This document shows positions 1 to 7,082 of a stretch of 17,838 nt of DNA, piece by piece; position 1 is the first letter of the stretch; each line of letters opens with the position of its first letter. The notes beneath the pieces are model-generated. The model was not told where the DNA came from. It worked only from the letters and a program-made list of their open reading frames with translations, and searched no databases. The position numbers and the translations under genes were made by a program. Location of the stretch: NCBI GenBank assembly GCA_002297645.1, contig DBMH01000006.1, forward strand, positions 1 through 17,838. The letters are read 5' to 3'. Source of the DNA: Rhodanobacteraceae bacterium UBA703. Lineage in GTDB: Bacteria > Pseudomonadota > Gammaproteobacteria > Xanthomonadales > Rhodanobacteraceae.

Positions 1-723
1 CGCCGCCGGCACGAGGCCGTCGGCATCGACGCGACAACCCCGCGCGTGCGCGCCGTGCGTGGCGAACGCCTGGCGCGCGCCGCGATAGTGCGGGTCCTCC
101 AGTACCACGGTGTCGCCGGGCTCGAGCAGCACGCGCGCGGCGAGCGAGAACGCCTGCTGCGTACCCGACACGATCAGCACGTCCTCCGGACTCGCCGGCA
201 CGCCGCGCCGCCGCGAGAGGTAGTCGCAGACCTGTTCGCGCAGGACCAGCAGGCCCTGCGCGTCCGGGTAGTCGAATTCGGCATGCTCGGCCGCGCGGCT
301 GACCTCGCGCCGCCAGACGCTCGCCAGCAGCGGATTCACCAATGGCAGCCCGTATTGCAGGTTGTAGCGCAGGTCGAGGTGCTGGCGGCCGGGGATGCGG
401 CGCCCGTCGGTGTTCGACAGCGCACGCCGGGCGAAGGCCGACAGCGGCGCGATCAACGCGTTCGCGGCACGCTTCGGCGGTGCCGCATTGCCGACGTTCG
501 CGACGAAGCTGCCGGAACCGACACGGCCGAGCAGGAAGCCTTCCGCCTGCAGTTGTTCGTACGCGGCCAGCACGGTGTTGCGCGAAAGGTCGAGCTCGCG
601 TGCGAGCGAGCGGCTCGCCGGCAGCCGCGCGCCCGCCGCAAAGCGGCCGTCGAGGATCGCTCCCTTCAAGGCCCGGATCAGCTGCGCGTAGCGCGCGCCC
701 TGCCCATCCAGCTCGAGATACAT
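1..723 (-). CDS. MocR/PdxR-type GntR transcriptional regulator, 3' end outside window
   Basis: Reading the minus strand from the ATG at 723 gives 241 open codons running off the left edge. Residues about 1-70 form a GntR winged helix (LPASRSLARELDLSRNTVLA, then AYEQLQAEGFL). After a linker, a fold-type I aminotransferase domain begins near residue 115 (NLQYGLPLVN, DYPDAQGLLVLREQV, VSGTQQAFSL, LEDPHYRG). The PLP-binding lysine would lie beyond the window. Known MocR proteins (PdxR, GabR, TauR) use the aminotransferase fold as a ligand sensor and usually repress themselves while controlling a divergent gene. The divergent unit here starts at 815, and the gap contains an inverted repeat, so it is the likely target. 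Ligand unknown; PLP or an amino compound is inference. The family call is firm. Confidence 0.93.
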   Translation of the reverse strand, partial: MYLELDGQGARYAQLIRALKGAILDGRFAAGARLPASRSLARELDLSRNTVLAAYEQLQAEGFLLGRVGSGSFVANVGNAAPPKRAANALIAPLSAFARRALSNTDGRRIPGRQHLDLRYNLQYGLPLVNPLLASVWRREVSRAAEHAEFDYPDAQGLLVLREQVCDYLSRRRGVPASPEDVLIVSGTQQAFSLAARVLLEPGDTVVLEDPHYRGARQAFATHGAHARGCRVDADGLVPAA

Positions 724-740
724 GAATGGCCCCATCGAAT

Positions 741-768
741 CATGGAAATCTGGAACTCCATGGTACCA
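741..768. promoter_or_regulatory. Candidate MocR operator between divergent genes
   Basis: CATGGA (741-746) and TCCATG (757-762) form a perfect inverted repeat with a 10-nt spacer. It is followed directly by the 8-bp palindrome TGGTACCA (761-768). It lies 18 bp from the regulator start and about 47 bp from the start of the plus-strand unit, where an autoregulatory MocR site would be expected. I could not identify convincing -35/-10 pairs. Binding by the adjacent regulator is inference. Confidence 0.45.
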
Positions 769-814
769 ATAAGCGACGTTACGTTGGTTGCCCGATCGCT
801 GCTCCGGAATTTCC

Positions 815-1261
815 ATGTCTCCCCGAGTCGACTACCGCCGCGCGGCACCGGCCGCGATGGATGCCCTCGCCGGCATCAACCGCTGCCTCGACGGGTGCCG
901 CATCGAGGCGAAGCTGCGCCTGCTCGTCGAGGTCCGGGGCTCGCAGATCAACGGCTGCACCTATTGCGTGGACAAGCACATCCACGACGCACGGACCGCC
1001 GGGGAAACGCAACAGCGCCTCGACGGCCTCTGCGTCTGGCGCGAGACGGCGCCGTTCGACGTGCGGGAGCGCGCGGCGCTCGACTGGGCCGAGGCGACGA
1101 CGCGGATCGAGGTGACGCACGAGCACGACGACGGCGCATTCTCGCGTCTGCGCGAACGCTTCGACGACAGGGAAATCGTCGACCTCGGACTCGTGATCGC
1201 CGGCATGAACGCCCGGAACCATATCGGCGTCGGCTTTCTGCCGGCCGTCCCGGCGAGGTGA
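815..1261 (+). CDS. AhpD-like carboxymuconolactone decarboxylase family protein
   Basis: 148 residues. The CMD/AhpD signature is at residues 44-58: QINGCTYCVDKHIHD, with the redox or catalytic CxxC pair (C48, C51) and H55, preceded by E39 in the helix LRLLVEVRGS. A second conserved block is AGETQQRL plus VWRETAPF. This matches the small single-domain AhpD-like group, whose members act as thiol-dependent peroxidase or reductase partners, or have unknown substrates. The ATG at 815 was chosen because family members begin with a similar MSPRxDY segment; an upstream TTG at 788 is possible. It is the first gene of a unit divergent from the MocR regulator; the next gene begins 4 nt after its stop. 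The substrate cannot be deduced. Confidence 0.9.
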   Translation: MSPRVDYRRAAPAAMDALAGINRCLDGCRIEAKLRLLVEVRGSQINGCTYCVDKHIHDARTAGETQQRLDGLCVWRETAPFDVRERAALDWAEATTRIEVTHEHDDGAFSRLRERFDDREIVDLGLVIAGMNARNHIGVGFLPAVPAR

Positions 1262-1265
1262 TCCG

Positions 1266-1940
1266 ATGCGCCCCCATGCCCGTCACGAAGTCCGGCGCAC
1301 GAAAGCCCGTGCGCGTTACGAACGCGAAACGGTCCACGCGATCCTCGACGCCGGCAGGATCGCGCACATCGGCTTCGCCGTGGAAACTCCCTCGATCCCG
1401 CCCCAGCCCTTCGTGATTCCGATGCTGTACGTCCGCCACGGCGACGCATTGCTGCTGCACGGCTCGATCGCCAGCCGGCTGATGAAGCGGCTCGGCGACG
1501 GCGTGGCCGCTTGCGTCAGCGTGACGATGGTGGACGGGCTCGTGCTGGCGCGCTCGCACTTCCACCATTCGGTCAACTATCGCTCGGTCGTCCTGTTCGG
1601 TCGCGCTCGTGCGGTCGACGATACGGCCGAGAAGGCTGCTGCGCTCGCATGCTTCGTCGATGCGCTGATCCCCGGTCGCGCCGCCGAGTCGCGTCCGGCC
1701 GATCGCAACGAACTCGCCGCGACGATGCTGCTGCGCTTCGAGATCGAGGACGCCAGCGCGAAGGTACGCGACGGCGGCGTCAAGGAAGATCCGGCCGACC
1801 TGGCCCTGCCGTACTGGGCCGGCGTGGTACCGCAATCGATGCGGTGCGACTCGCCGCTCGCCGACCCGTCGATGGAAGCCGGTGCTGCCCTGCCCCCTTC
1901 CGTCCTGCGGCTGCTCTCCGCACAGGAGGCGCGTGCATGA
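1266..1940 (+). CDS. Pyridoxamine 5'-phosphate oxidase-like FMN-binding protein
   Basis: 224 residues. The sequence resembles the Pyridox_ox_2/NimA-like split-barrel flavoproteins: an N-terminal helix with YERETVHAILDAGRIAHIGF (18-37), then PFVIPMLYVRHGDALLLHGS (48-67), HHSVNYRSVVLFGRA (100-114) and the C-terminal PYWAGVVP (182-189). Such proteins bind FMN or a related cofactor and are often annotated as flavin-nucleotide-binding; true PdxH activity is not implied. A ribosome-binding stretch GAGGTGAT lies just before the ATG, overlapping the preceding stop. Pairing with MocR regulators is frequent in proteobacteria, which supports a PLP or flavin-linked role by context only. The gene overlaps the next one by 4 nt (ATGA), indicating translational coupling. 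Confidence 0.88.
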   Translation: MRPHARHEVRRTKARARYERETVHAILDAGRIAHIGFAVETPSIPPQPFVIPMLYVRHGDALLLHGSIASRLMKRLGDGVAACVSVTMVDGLVLARSHFHHSVNYRSVVLFGRARAVDDTAEKAAALACFVDALIPGRAAESRPADRNELAATMLLRFEIEDASAKVRDGGVKEDPADLALPYWAGVVPQSMRCDSPLADPSMEAGAALPPSVLRLLSAQEARA

Positions 1941-2407
1941 ATCCGCACATCGTCGACGTCACCGATGCCGATGGCCGGGTGATCGCACCCGGCTGGCTGG
2001 CCGCAGCCGAATCCACGCATCGCGAGCTGCGACCTCACCTGCCGTCCGACTACGCCGCCACGATGCAGCGCATATTCGCCGGCGGTGGCCGCATGTCCGT
2101 CGCGGTCGTCGACGACCGGGTCGTCGGCGTCGCCGTCCATCGCATCTACGAGAACACGTTCTGCGGCGTGCACCTGTACTTGGACGACCTCGTCACCGCA
2201 GCGGCGGTACGTTCGCAAGGTATCGGGGCGATGCTGTTGGCCCACGTGCGGCGCGTTGCGGTAGCCAGTGGCTGCAGGCACGTCACGCTCGACTCCGGCA
2301 CGCAGCGCCAGCAAGCGCATCGCTTCTATTTTCGCGAAGGCTTCGTCGCCACCGCCTTCCATTTCTACTCAATGGTCGGTAGCCAGGGCGACGAACACGA
2401 GGGGTAG
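1937..2407 (+). CDS. GNAT family N-acetyltransferase
   Basis: 156 residues. The acetyl-CoA-binding motif A is at 83-100: DDLVTAAAVRSQGIGAML, with the R/QxxGxG/A pyrophosphate loop (R92, G95, G97). Motif B follows as HVTLDSGTQRQQAHRFYFRE, with the GNAT-typical AHRFYFREGF near the C-terminus. An excellent Shine-Dalgarno sequence, AGGAGG at 1924-1929, decides the start at 1937, whose ATG overlaps the previous stop. It is the third gene of the MocR-linked unit, so its substrate is probably a small amine or amino acid derivative connected with that pathway. That is inference; GNAT substrates are not readable from sequence. Confidence 0.92.
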   Translation: MNPHIVDVTDADGRVIAPGWLAAAESTHRELRPHLPSDYAATMQRIFAGGGRMSVAVVDDRVVGVAVHRIYENTFCGVHLYLDDLVTAAAVRSQGIGAMLLAHVRRVAVASGCRHVTLDSGTQRQQAHRFYFREGFVATAFHFYSMVGSQGDEHEG

Positions 2408-2433
2408 GTGGCGGCACGCATCCGGCGGCCGAT

Positions 2434-2457
2434 CCCCGTGCGAGGGGCGTTTCGTTT
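2434..2457 (+). terminator. Weak terminator-like hairpin after the GNAT gene
   Basis: CCCC (2434-2437) and GGGG (2444-2447) enclose a 6-nt loop and are followed by a T-rich stretch (TTTCGTTT, 2450-2457). The stem is only 4 bp, so it is a marginal candidate for ending the three-gene unit. The T-rich stretch overlaps the possible -35 of the next gene. Confidence 0.25.
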
Positions 2458-2483
2458 CACGCACCGGAAGGCGGCGCTATCAT
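2456..2483 (+). promoter_or_regulatory. Candidate sigma-70 promoter for the membrane protein gene
   Basis: TTCACG (2456-2461; 4 of 6 matches to TTGACA) is followed after 16 nt by TATCAT (2478-2483; 5 of 6 matches to TATAAT). Transcription would start near 2490, giving a leader of about 35 nt to the ATG at 2526. Confidence 0.4.
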
Positions 2484-2514
2484 CGGGCGCTTCGCGCCGG
2501 CGATCGGCGCCCGA
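2483..2514 (+). promoter_or_regulatory. Hairpin at promoter/leader of the membrane protein gene
   Basis: TCGGGCGC (2483-2490) is perfectly complementary to GCGCCCGA (2507-2514) around a 16-nt loop that is itself GC-rich. It begins at the end of the predicted -10 box and ends 11 nt before the start codon, where no Shine-Dalgarno sequence is visible. It may be a protein-binding dyad or an RNA stem affecting initiation; both are inference. Confidence 0.3.
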
Positions 2515-2525
2515 GCGATGTCCCG

Positions 2526-2990
2526 ATGTCCGCGGAAAAACCCTTGCAGCGCCCTCGCCCGTTCGGCCTCGTCATCGCCGCGATGTGCGCGCTCGCCGGC
2601 GGTGCCGTCTGGTGCCTGCTGTCGCTGTATGCGCGCCGCGACCTCGCCGCGTTCGCATTCGTCGTCGCGCTCGTCGTCGTGTGGCAACTGCGCGGCAATG
2701 GCTGGGCCGGGCGCTGGAGCGGTTCAATCGCCGCCACAGCCTGCGTGGCATTGGCTTCCGCGTATTCGTTCTACCTGCAGGCCGTCGCGCAGGTGGCCTC
2801 GATGCTCGGTCTGCCGATGCGCGCGGCTTTCACCCAGATGGATCCCGGCATGGCATTGGCGATCGCGCGCGCGAACTTCGCCGGCTGGAGTGAACTCCTC
2901 GTACTGCTCGCGCTGGCCGGAGCGGCAATCGCCACGCGGATCCGGCCGCGGACCGAGACGCCAACCGGAAGGATCACGGCCGGATCGTGA
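2526..2990 (+). CDS. Small inner-membrane protein of unknown function, four predicted helices
   Basis: 154 residues. Hydrophobic segments lie at about 13-35 (GLVIAAMCALAGGAVWCLLS), 39-54 (AAFAFVVALVVVWQL), 66-86 (SGSIAATACVALASAYSFYL) and 121-138 (WSELLVLLALAGAAIATR). Positively charged residues at the N-terminus and after helices 1-2 and 4 suggest both ends face the cytoplasm. The start was chosen at 2526 because upstream codons look non-coding and a promoter sits just before; no clear ribosome-binding site is seen. It resembles conserved hypothetical membrane proteins that I recall from Xanthomonadaceae, but I cannot name a family or role. The 3' end overlaps the convergent L,D-transpeptidase gene by 17 nt. 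Confidence 0.75.
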   Translation: MSAEKPLQRPRPFGLVIAAMCALAGGAVWCLLSLYARRDLAAFAFVVALVVVWQLRGNGWAGRWSGSIAATACVALASAYSFYLQAVAQVASMLGLPMRAAFTQMDPGMALAIARANFAGWSELLVLLALAGAAIATRIRPRTETPTGRITAGS

Positions 2991-3543
2991 TCGGCGTGCC
3001 GACGTCGATCGCGTCGTAAAGCTCCTTCATGTCGGCATCGTCGAGGGCGATGCAGCCCCAGGTCCAGTCGGACGCCGATCCGCGTCCGTGCACGAAGATG
3101 TCGCCGCCGAGTGCCGTGTTCGACGGCGGCGCGCGCCGGGCCGCGATGGCTCGCGCGATCGCGTCGCGCTGCGCCCGGGTGATCAGGCCCTCGCGCAGGC
3201 CCCGCTCGGCATCGTCCCGGTTCGGATAGCTGATGCCGAGCGACAGATAGAACTGGCTGCGCGGATTCTTGTGCGAGATGTAGTAGAGGCCTTCGGGCGT
3301 CGCCCGGTCGCCCTGCCGCCGCTTCGGCGGGATCGGGTTTCCGCCCAGCGCGATGCGATACGTCCTGCTGAGCTCGCCGCCGGAATAGACGCGCAGCTCG
3401 CGCGCCGCCTTCGATACGTCGATGCGCGTCGCGGACGACGCCGCTGATACAGCCCTCGGGGCCAGCGTCGCGACTGCCGGGCCGAAGACCACGATCACCA
3501 GGGCCAGCCACCGGATCGAGCGTCGCGCGGGATTGCGATGCAT
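2974..3543 (-). CDS. Exported L,D-transpeptidase (YkuD-fold) family protein
   Basis: 189 residues from the ATG at 3543. A signal peptide is evident (RRSIRW, a hydrophobic core about 12-28, and AVSA|AS as a likely cleavage site near 34). The YkuD domain starts with IDVSKAARELRVYSGGE and contains GDRATPEGLYYISHKNP, a surface loop at 105-145 and the catalytic region FVHGRGSASDWTWGCIALDD (150-169), giving H152, G163 and nucleophile C164. L,D-transpeptidases cross-link peptidoglycan or attach proteins to it in the periplasm. The usual SHGC is TWGC here and the His-to-Cys spacing is shorter, an arrangement between classical enzymes and YafK/DpaA-type amidases, so hydrolysis rather than cross-linking is possible. 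A GTG start at 3582 would lengthen the N-terminus and spoil the signal peptide. Confidence 0.88.
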   Translation of the reverse strand: MHRNPARRSIRWLALVIVVFGPAVATLAPRAVSAASSATRIDVSKAARELRVYSGGELSRTYRIALGGNPIPPKRRQGDRATPEGLYYISHKNPRSQFYLSLGISYPNRDDAERGLREGLITRAQRDAIARAIAARRAPPSNTALGGDIFVHGRGSASDWTWGCIALDDADMKELYDAIDVGTPITIRP

Positions 3544-3582
3544 TGACGATTTCCATTGCCACGAATCGGGAGTGGGTGACAC

Positions 3583-3594
3583 TGCCCCGGGGCA
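3583..3594. promoter_or_regulatory. 12-bp perfect palindrome upstream of the L,D-transpeptidase gene
   Basis: TGCCCCGGGGCA lies 40 bp upstream of the L,D-transpeptidase start and after the acyltransferase stop. GGGTGAC (3574-3580) and GTCACCC (3621-3627) add a wider inverted pair. It could be an operator or part of a terminator for the acyltransferase; no T-run accompanies it. Confidence 0.25.
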
Positions 3595-3629
3595 CGAATG
3601 AATCCGTACAAGCAGCGAGGGTCACCCGA

Positions 3630-4742
3630 TCAAGCCGCCGACGGCAAGGCGGCCACTGGCCGCTGGAACCAGCGGTGCGCCAACCGGCGTCCCATGGCGA
3701 TGCCCGGCTGCTCGATCCAGCGATACGTCACCGTAGCCAGCACGATCGTGACGAGCATGTTCGCCACGACATACGCCGCCAGATGCTGACTCCGCCACCA
3801 CGATGATACCGGCAACCTCATCAGCAGCCACAGCATCGACAGGAACACGACCGGATGGAGGAGATAGACCGAGTAGCTGATTTCGCCGATACGCACCAAT
3901 ACGGCCGAGCGCAGTTTCATCCATGTCGTACCGGCGACGAACAATGCGATCGCCAGTGAATACGGCAGGTAGTAGTTCAGCGGAAACTTGGCGACCCATC
4001 CACAAAGGAGCGGATAGACGAGCACGAGGTAGGCGAACAGCCCCCACATCGACATGCGGGCGAAGCGGTCCTCCAGCCGACCGTCCTGCCACGCACGAAA
4101 CAGGCAGCCCCAGAACATGATGCCCAGGTGGAAGAACCACAGCGACGTCAGATAGACCTGCCCGCTGTAACCGAGGCGAGGCGAAAGAACGCCCAACAGC
4201 TCGATCGCGACCAGTCCGATCGCGATGACGGCGATGCGGCGATGATTGTCGATGCTGCGCATGGCCAGAAGTGCCGCGCAACAGAAGTAGAACAGCATTT
4301 CGAGAACGAGAGTCCAGTAGAGCCCCATGGCGGATCGGACCCCCAGCCAGTACTGCAGCAACGTCATGTTGACCAGCATGGCCCAGAGCGGGAACTGCAC
4401 GCCCCAGAGCGTCGCGCTGGTGAACGCTCCGAGAGGAATCGACAGCCAATACGCAGGCAGGATGCGAAATGCGCGTCGCAGCAGGAACTCCCGCACGGGC
4501 GCGGGACTGTCGGCCCGGATGCTGAACGGGACGACGAATCCGCTGATGGCGAAGAACAGCACCACGCCGAGGCGACCGACATCCAACGTCAACGCGAGAT
4601 CGTAGACCCAGCGGCTTTGTGCGACCTGCGGACCGAGGCTGTAGAACCGTTCGGAAACGTGCATCCAGACGACCAGCAGCGCAGCGATCGCGCGCAGCGA
4701 ATCGACATGCGCCAGGCGGGCAGCCTTCGGTTCCTTGGACAT
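3630..4742 (-). CDS. Acyltransferase 3 (OafA/YrhL-like) integral membrane protein
   Basis: 370 residues. It opens with HVDSLRAIAALLVVWMH (12-28), whose H28 matches the conserved helix-1 histidine of the acyltransferase-3 family, followed by GRLGVVLFFAISGFVVPFS and REFLLRRAFRILPAYWLS, the classical RRxxRIxPxYW block. About ten hydrophobic helices follow, ending in ISYSVYLLHPVVFL and TYRWIEQPG. These enzymes transfer O-acyl groups to sugars of lipopolysaccharide, exopolysaccharide or other surface glycans. No SGNH domain is fused. I chose the ATG at 4742; the ATG at 4775 sits inside a strong hairpin and would add a histidine-rich tail. G+C is a little lower than in neighbours in places (31 of 60 at 4261-4320). 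No glycan genes are adjacent, so the substrate is unknown. Confidence 0.9.
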   Translation of the reverse strand: MSKEPKAARLAHVDSLRAIAALLVVWMHVSERFYSLGPQVAQSRWVYDLALTLDVGRLGVVLFFAISGFVVPFSIRADSPAPVREFLLRRAFRILPAYWLSIPLGAFTSATLWGVQFPLWAMLVNMTLLQYWLGVRSAMGLYWTLVLEMLFYFCCAALLAMRSIDNHRRIAVIAIGLVAIELLGVLSPRLGYSGQVYLTSLWFFHLGIMFWGCLFRAWQDGRLEDRFARMSMWGLFAYLVLVYPLLCGWVAKFPLNYYLPYSLAIALFVAGTTWMKLRSAVLVRIGEISYSVYLLHPVVFLSMLWLLMRLPVSSWWRSQHLAAYVVANMLVTIVLATVTYRWIEQPGIAMGRRLAHRWFQRPVAALPSAA

Positions 4743-4759
4743 GTGTCGCGTCGCCGGGT

Positions 4760-4783
4760 GCCTCGCGAATTCCATCGCGAGGC
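4760..4783 (-). terminator. Strong hairpin following pntB
   Basis: GCCTCGCGA (4760-4768) and TCGCGAGGC (4775-4783) form a 9-bp perfect stem with a 6-nt loop. On the minus strand it lies 31 nt after the pntB stop and before the acyltransferase ATG. There is no U-tract, so it may be a Rho-associated or 3'-protecting stem rather than a classical terminator. It likely separates the pnt operon from the acyltransferase gene. Confidence 0.45.
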
Positions 4784-4814
4784 GGTCGTCGTGAATCAGG
4801 ACCTCTTCATCGGA

Positions 4815-6221
<1,407 letters not shown>

Positions 6222-6226
6222 CGCGC

Positions 6227-6523
6227 TCAGCCCTTCTTCTCGTTCTTGCTCGACTTGAACATCTCGAGCATGCGCTCGGTCACGACGTAGCCGCCGGCGG
6301 CGTTGCCCGCGCCGAGGATCACGCCGATGAAGCCGATCGCGATGCCGAGCGGCGTGGTCGCCTCGGCCAGCGCGATCATCGCGCCGACCAGCACGATGCC
6401 GTGCACGAAATTGGAGCCCGACATCAGCGGCGTGTGCAGGATCACGGGCACGCGGCCGATGATTTCCTTGCCGGTGAACGCGGCAAGCATGAAGATGTAC
6501 AGCGCGAGGAAACCGTCGATCAT
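6227..6523 (-). CDS. pntAb: NAD(P) transhydrogenase subunit alpha part 2 (membrane segment)
   Basis: 98 residues with three membrane helices: IDGFLALYIFMLAAFTGKEI, SNFVHGIVLVGAMIALAEAT and LGIAIGFIGVILGAGNAAGG. RVPVILHTPLMSGSN between helices 1 and 2 is a hallmark of this segment, and the tail ENxKKG-like end is charged. In E. coli this is the C-terminal part of PntA; here it is a separate polypeptide, as in many three-subunit bacterial transhydrogenases. A GAGG ribosome site lies 7 nt before the ATG. It is followed closely by pntB, but is separated from pntAa by an unrelated 498-nt gene. Confidence 0.96.
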   Translation of the reverse strand: MIDGFLALYIFMLAAFTGKEIIGRVPVILHTPLMSGSNFVHGIVLVGAMIALAEATTPLGIAIGFIGVILGAGNAAGGYVVTERMLEMFKSSKNEKKG

Positions 6524-6553
6524 TTCGCTGCCTCTTGGAAGCCTGTCTTTTTT

Positions 6554-7051
6554 CTAGTTCCCAACCTGAAATGTAACGTGCTCTCTTACGTCACCACCAT
6601 CTCCGTAGTAGTCGAACCATCCTGAAATCTCGTTCACACCAGACCATCCGCTGCATGTGAGATAGCAGTGATCCGTGGAATCGACAGATTCGCAGTCATG
6701 CCGCTGCCGGGTTCTCAGGCTCAACCATGTGATGGCTCCATCCTTCTCGATTCGAGCTACTTTGCATTCCGCCCGATTGCTTCCCATCCAGTCATTCATG
6801 AAGAACTTGACGCCGTCCTTGGACCAACCGACGTCGATATGCCGACCAAACGAAGCAACCTTTACCACTCTGGAACCCTTCAAATCCTTCAAATACAACG
6901 TATGCGCACTTTCCGAATACTCTCCACTTGCGGCAAATAGCTCGTGAGTGGAAGCCCCGTTCTGCAAGGGGCGATCGTCTTGAGGAAAGCTCCGAAAGGC
7001 CTCACCCGAGAGAAGCAATCCAGAATACAGAAGAAGGATCACAGGCTTCAT
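6554..7051 (-). CDS. Unrecognised, probably secreted cysteine-containing protein inserted in the pnt operon
   Basis: 165 residues; I do not recognise the family. An N-terminal hydrophobic stretch (KPVILLLYSGLLLSGEAF) looks like a signal peptide. The centre, LYLKDLKGSRVVKVASFG then IDVGWSKDGVKFFMNDWMG (72-90), resembles one blade of a WD40/PD40-type beta propeller (WSxDGxxxxF). The C-terminal half has four cysteines (C96, C120, C129, C133) that could form disulfides outside the cytoplasm. It reads in the operon direction, 31 nt after pntAa and 30 nt before pntAb. Its G+C is near 50-53% in three hand-counted 60-nt lines (31, 30 and 32 of 60), against about 62% in a counted pntB line. Codon use differs likewise, suggesting later arrival. 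It ends in TAG. Confidence 0.75.
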   Translation of the reverse strand: MKPVILLLYSGLLLSGEAFRSFPQDDRPLQNGASTHELFAASGEYSESAHTLYLKDLKGSRVVKVASFGRHIDVGWSKDGVKFFMNDWMGSNRAECKVARIEKDGAITWLSLRTRQRHDCESVDSTDHCYLTCSGWSGVNEISGWFDYYGDGGDVREHVTFQVGN

Positions 7052-7082
7052 TTCGCGAAGAGCCTTTCAACGAAACGATGAG

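Noticed and set aside
46..1416. Long plus-strand open frame (456 codons) across the regulator and the AhpD-like gene
   Set aside because: It is antisense to the clear MocR sequence and out of frame with the AhpD-like gene; its product is Arg/Ala-rich low-information sequence as expected of high-GC shadow frames.
6540..7068. AGCCTGTC (6540-6547) and AGCCTTTC (7061-7068) as target-site duplications flanking the inserted gene
   Set aside because: Only 7 of 8 bases match, there are no terminal inverted repeats and no transposase, so chance cannot be excluded.
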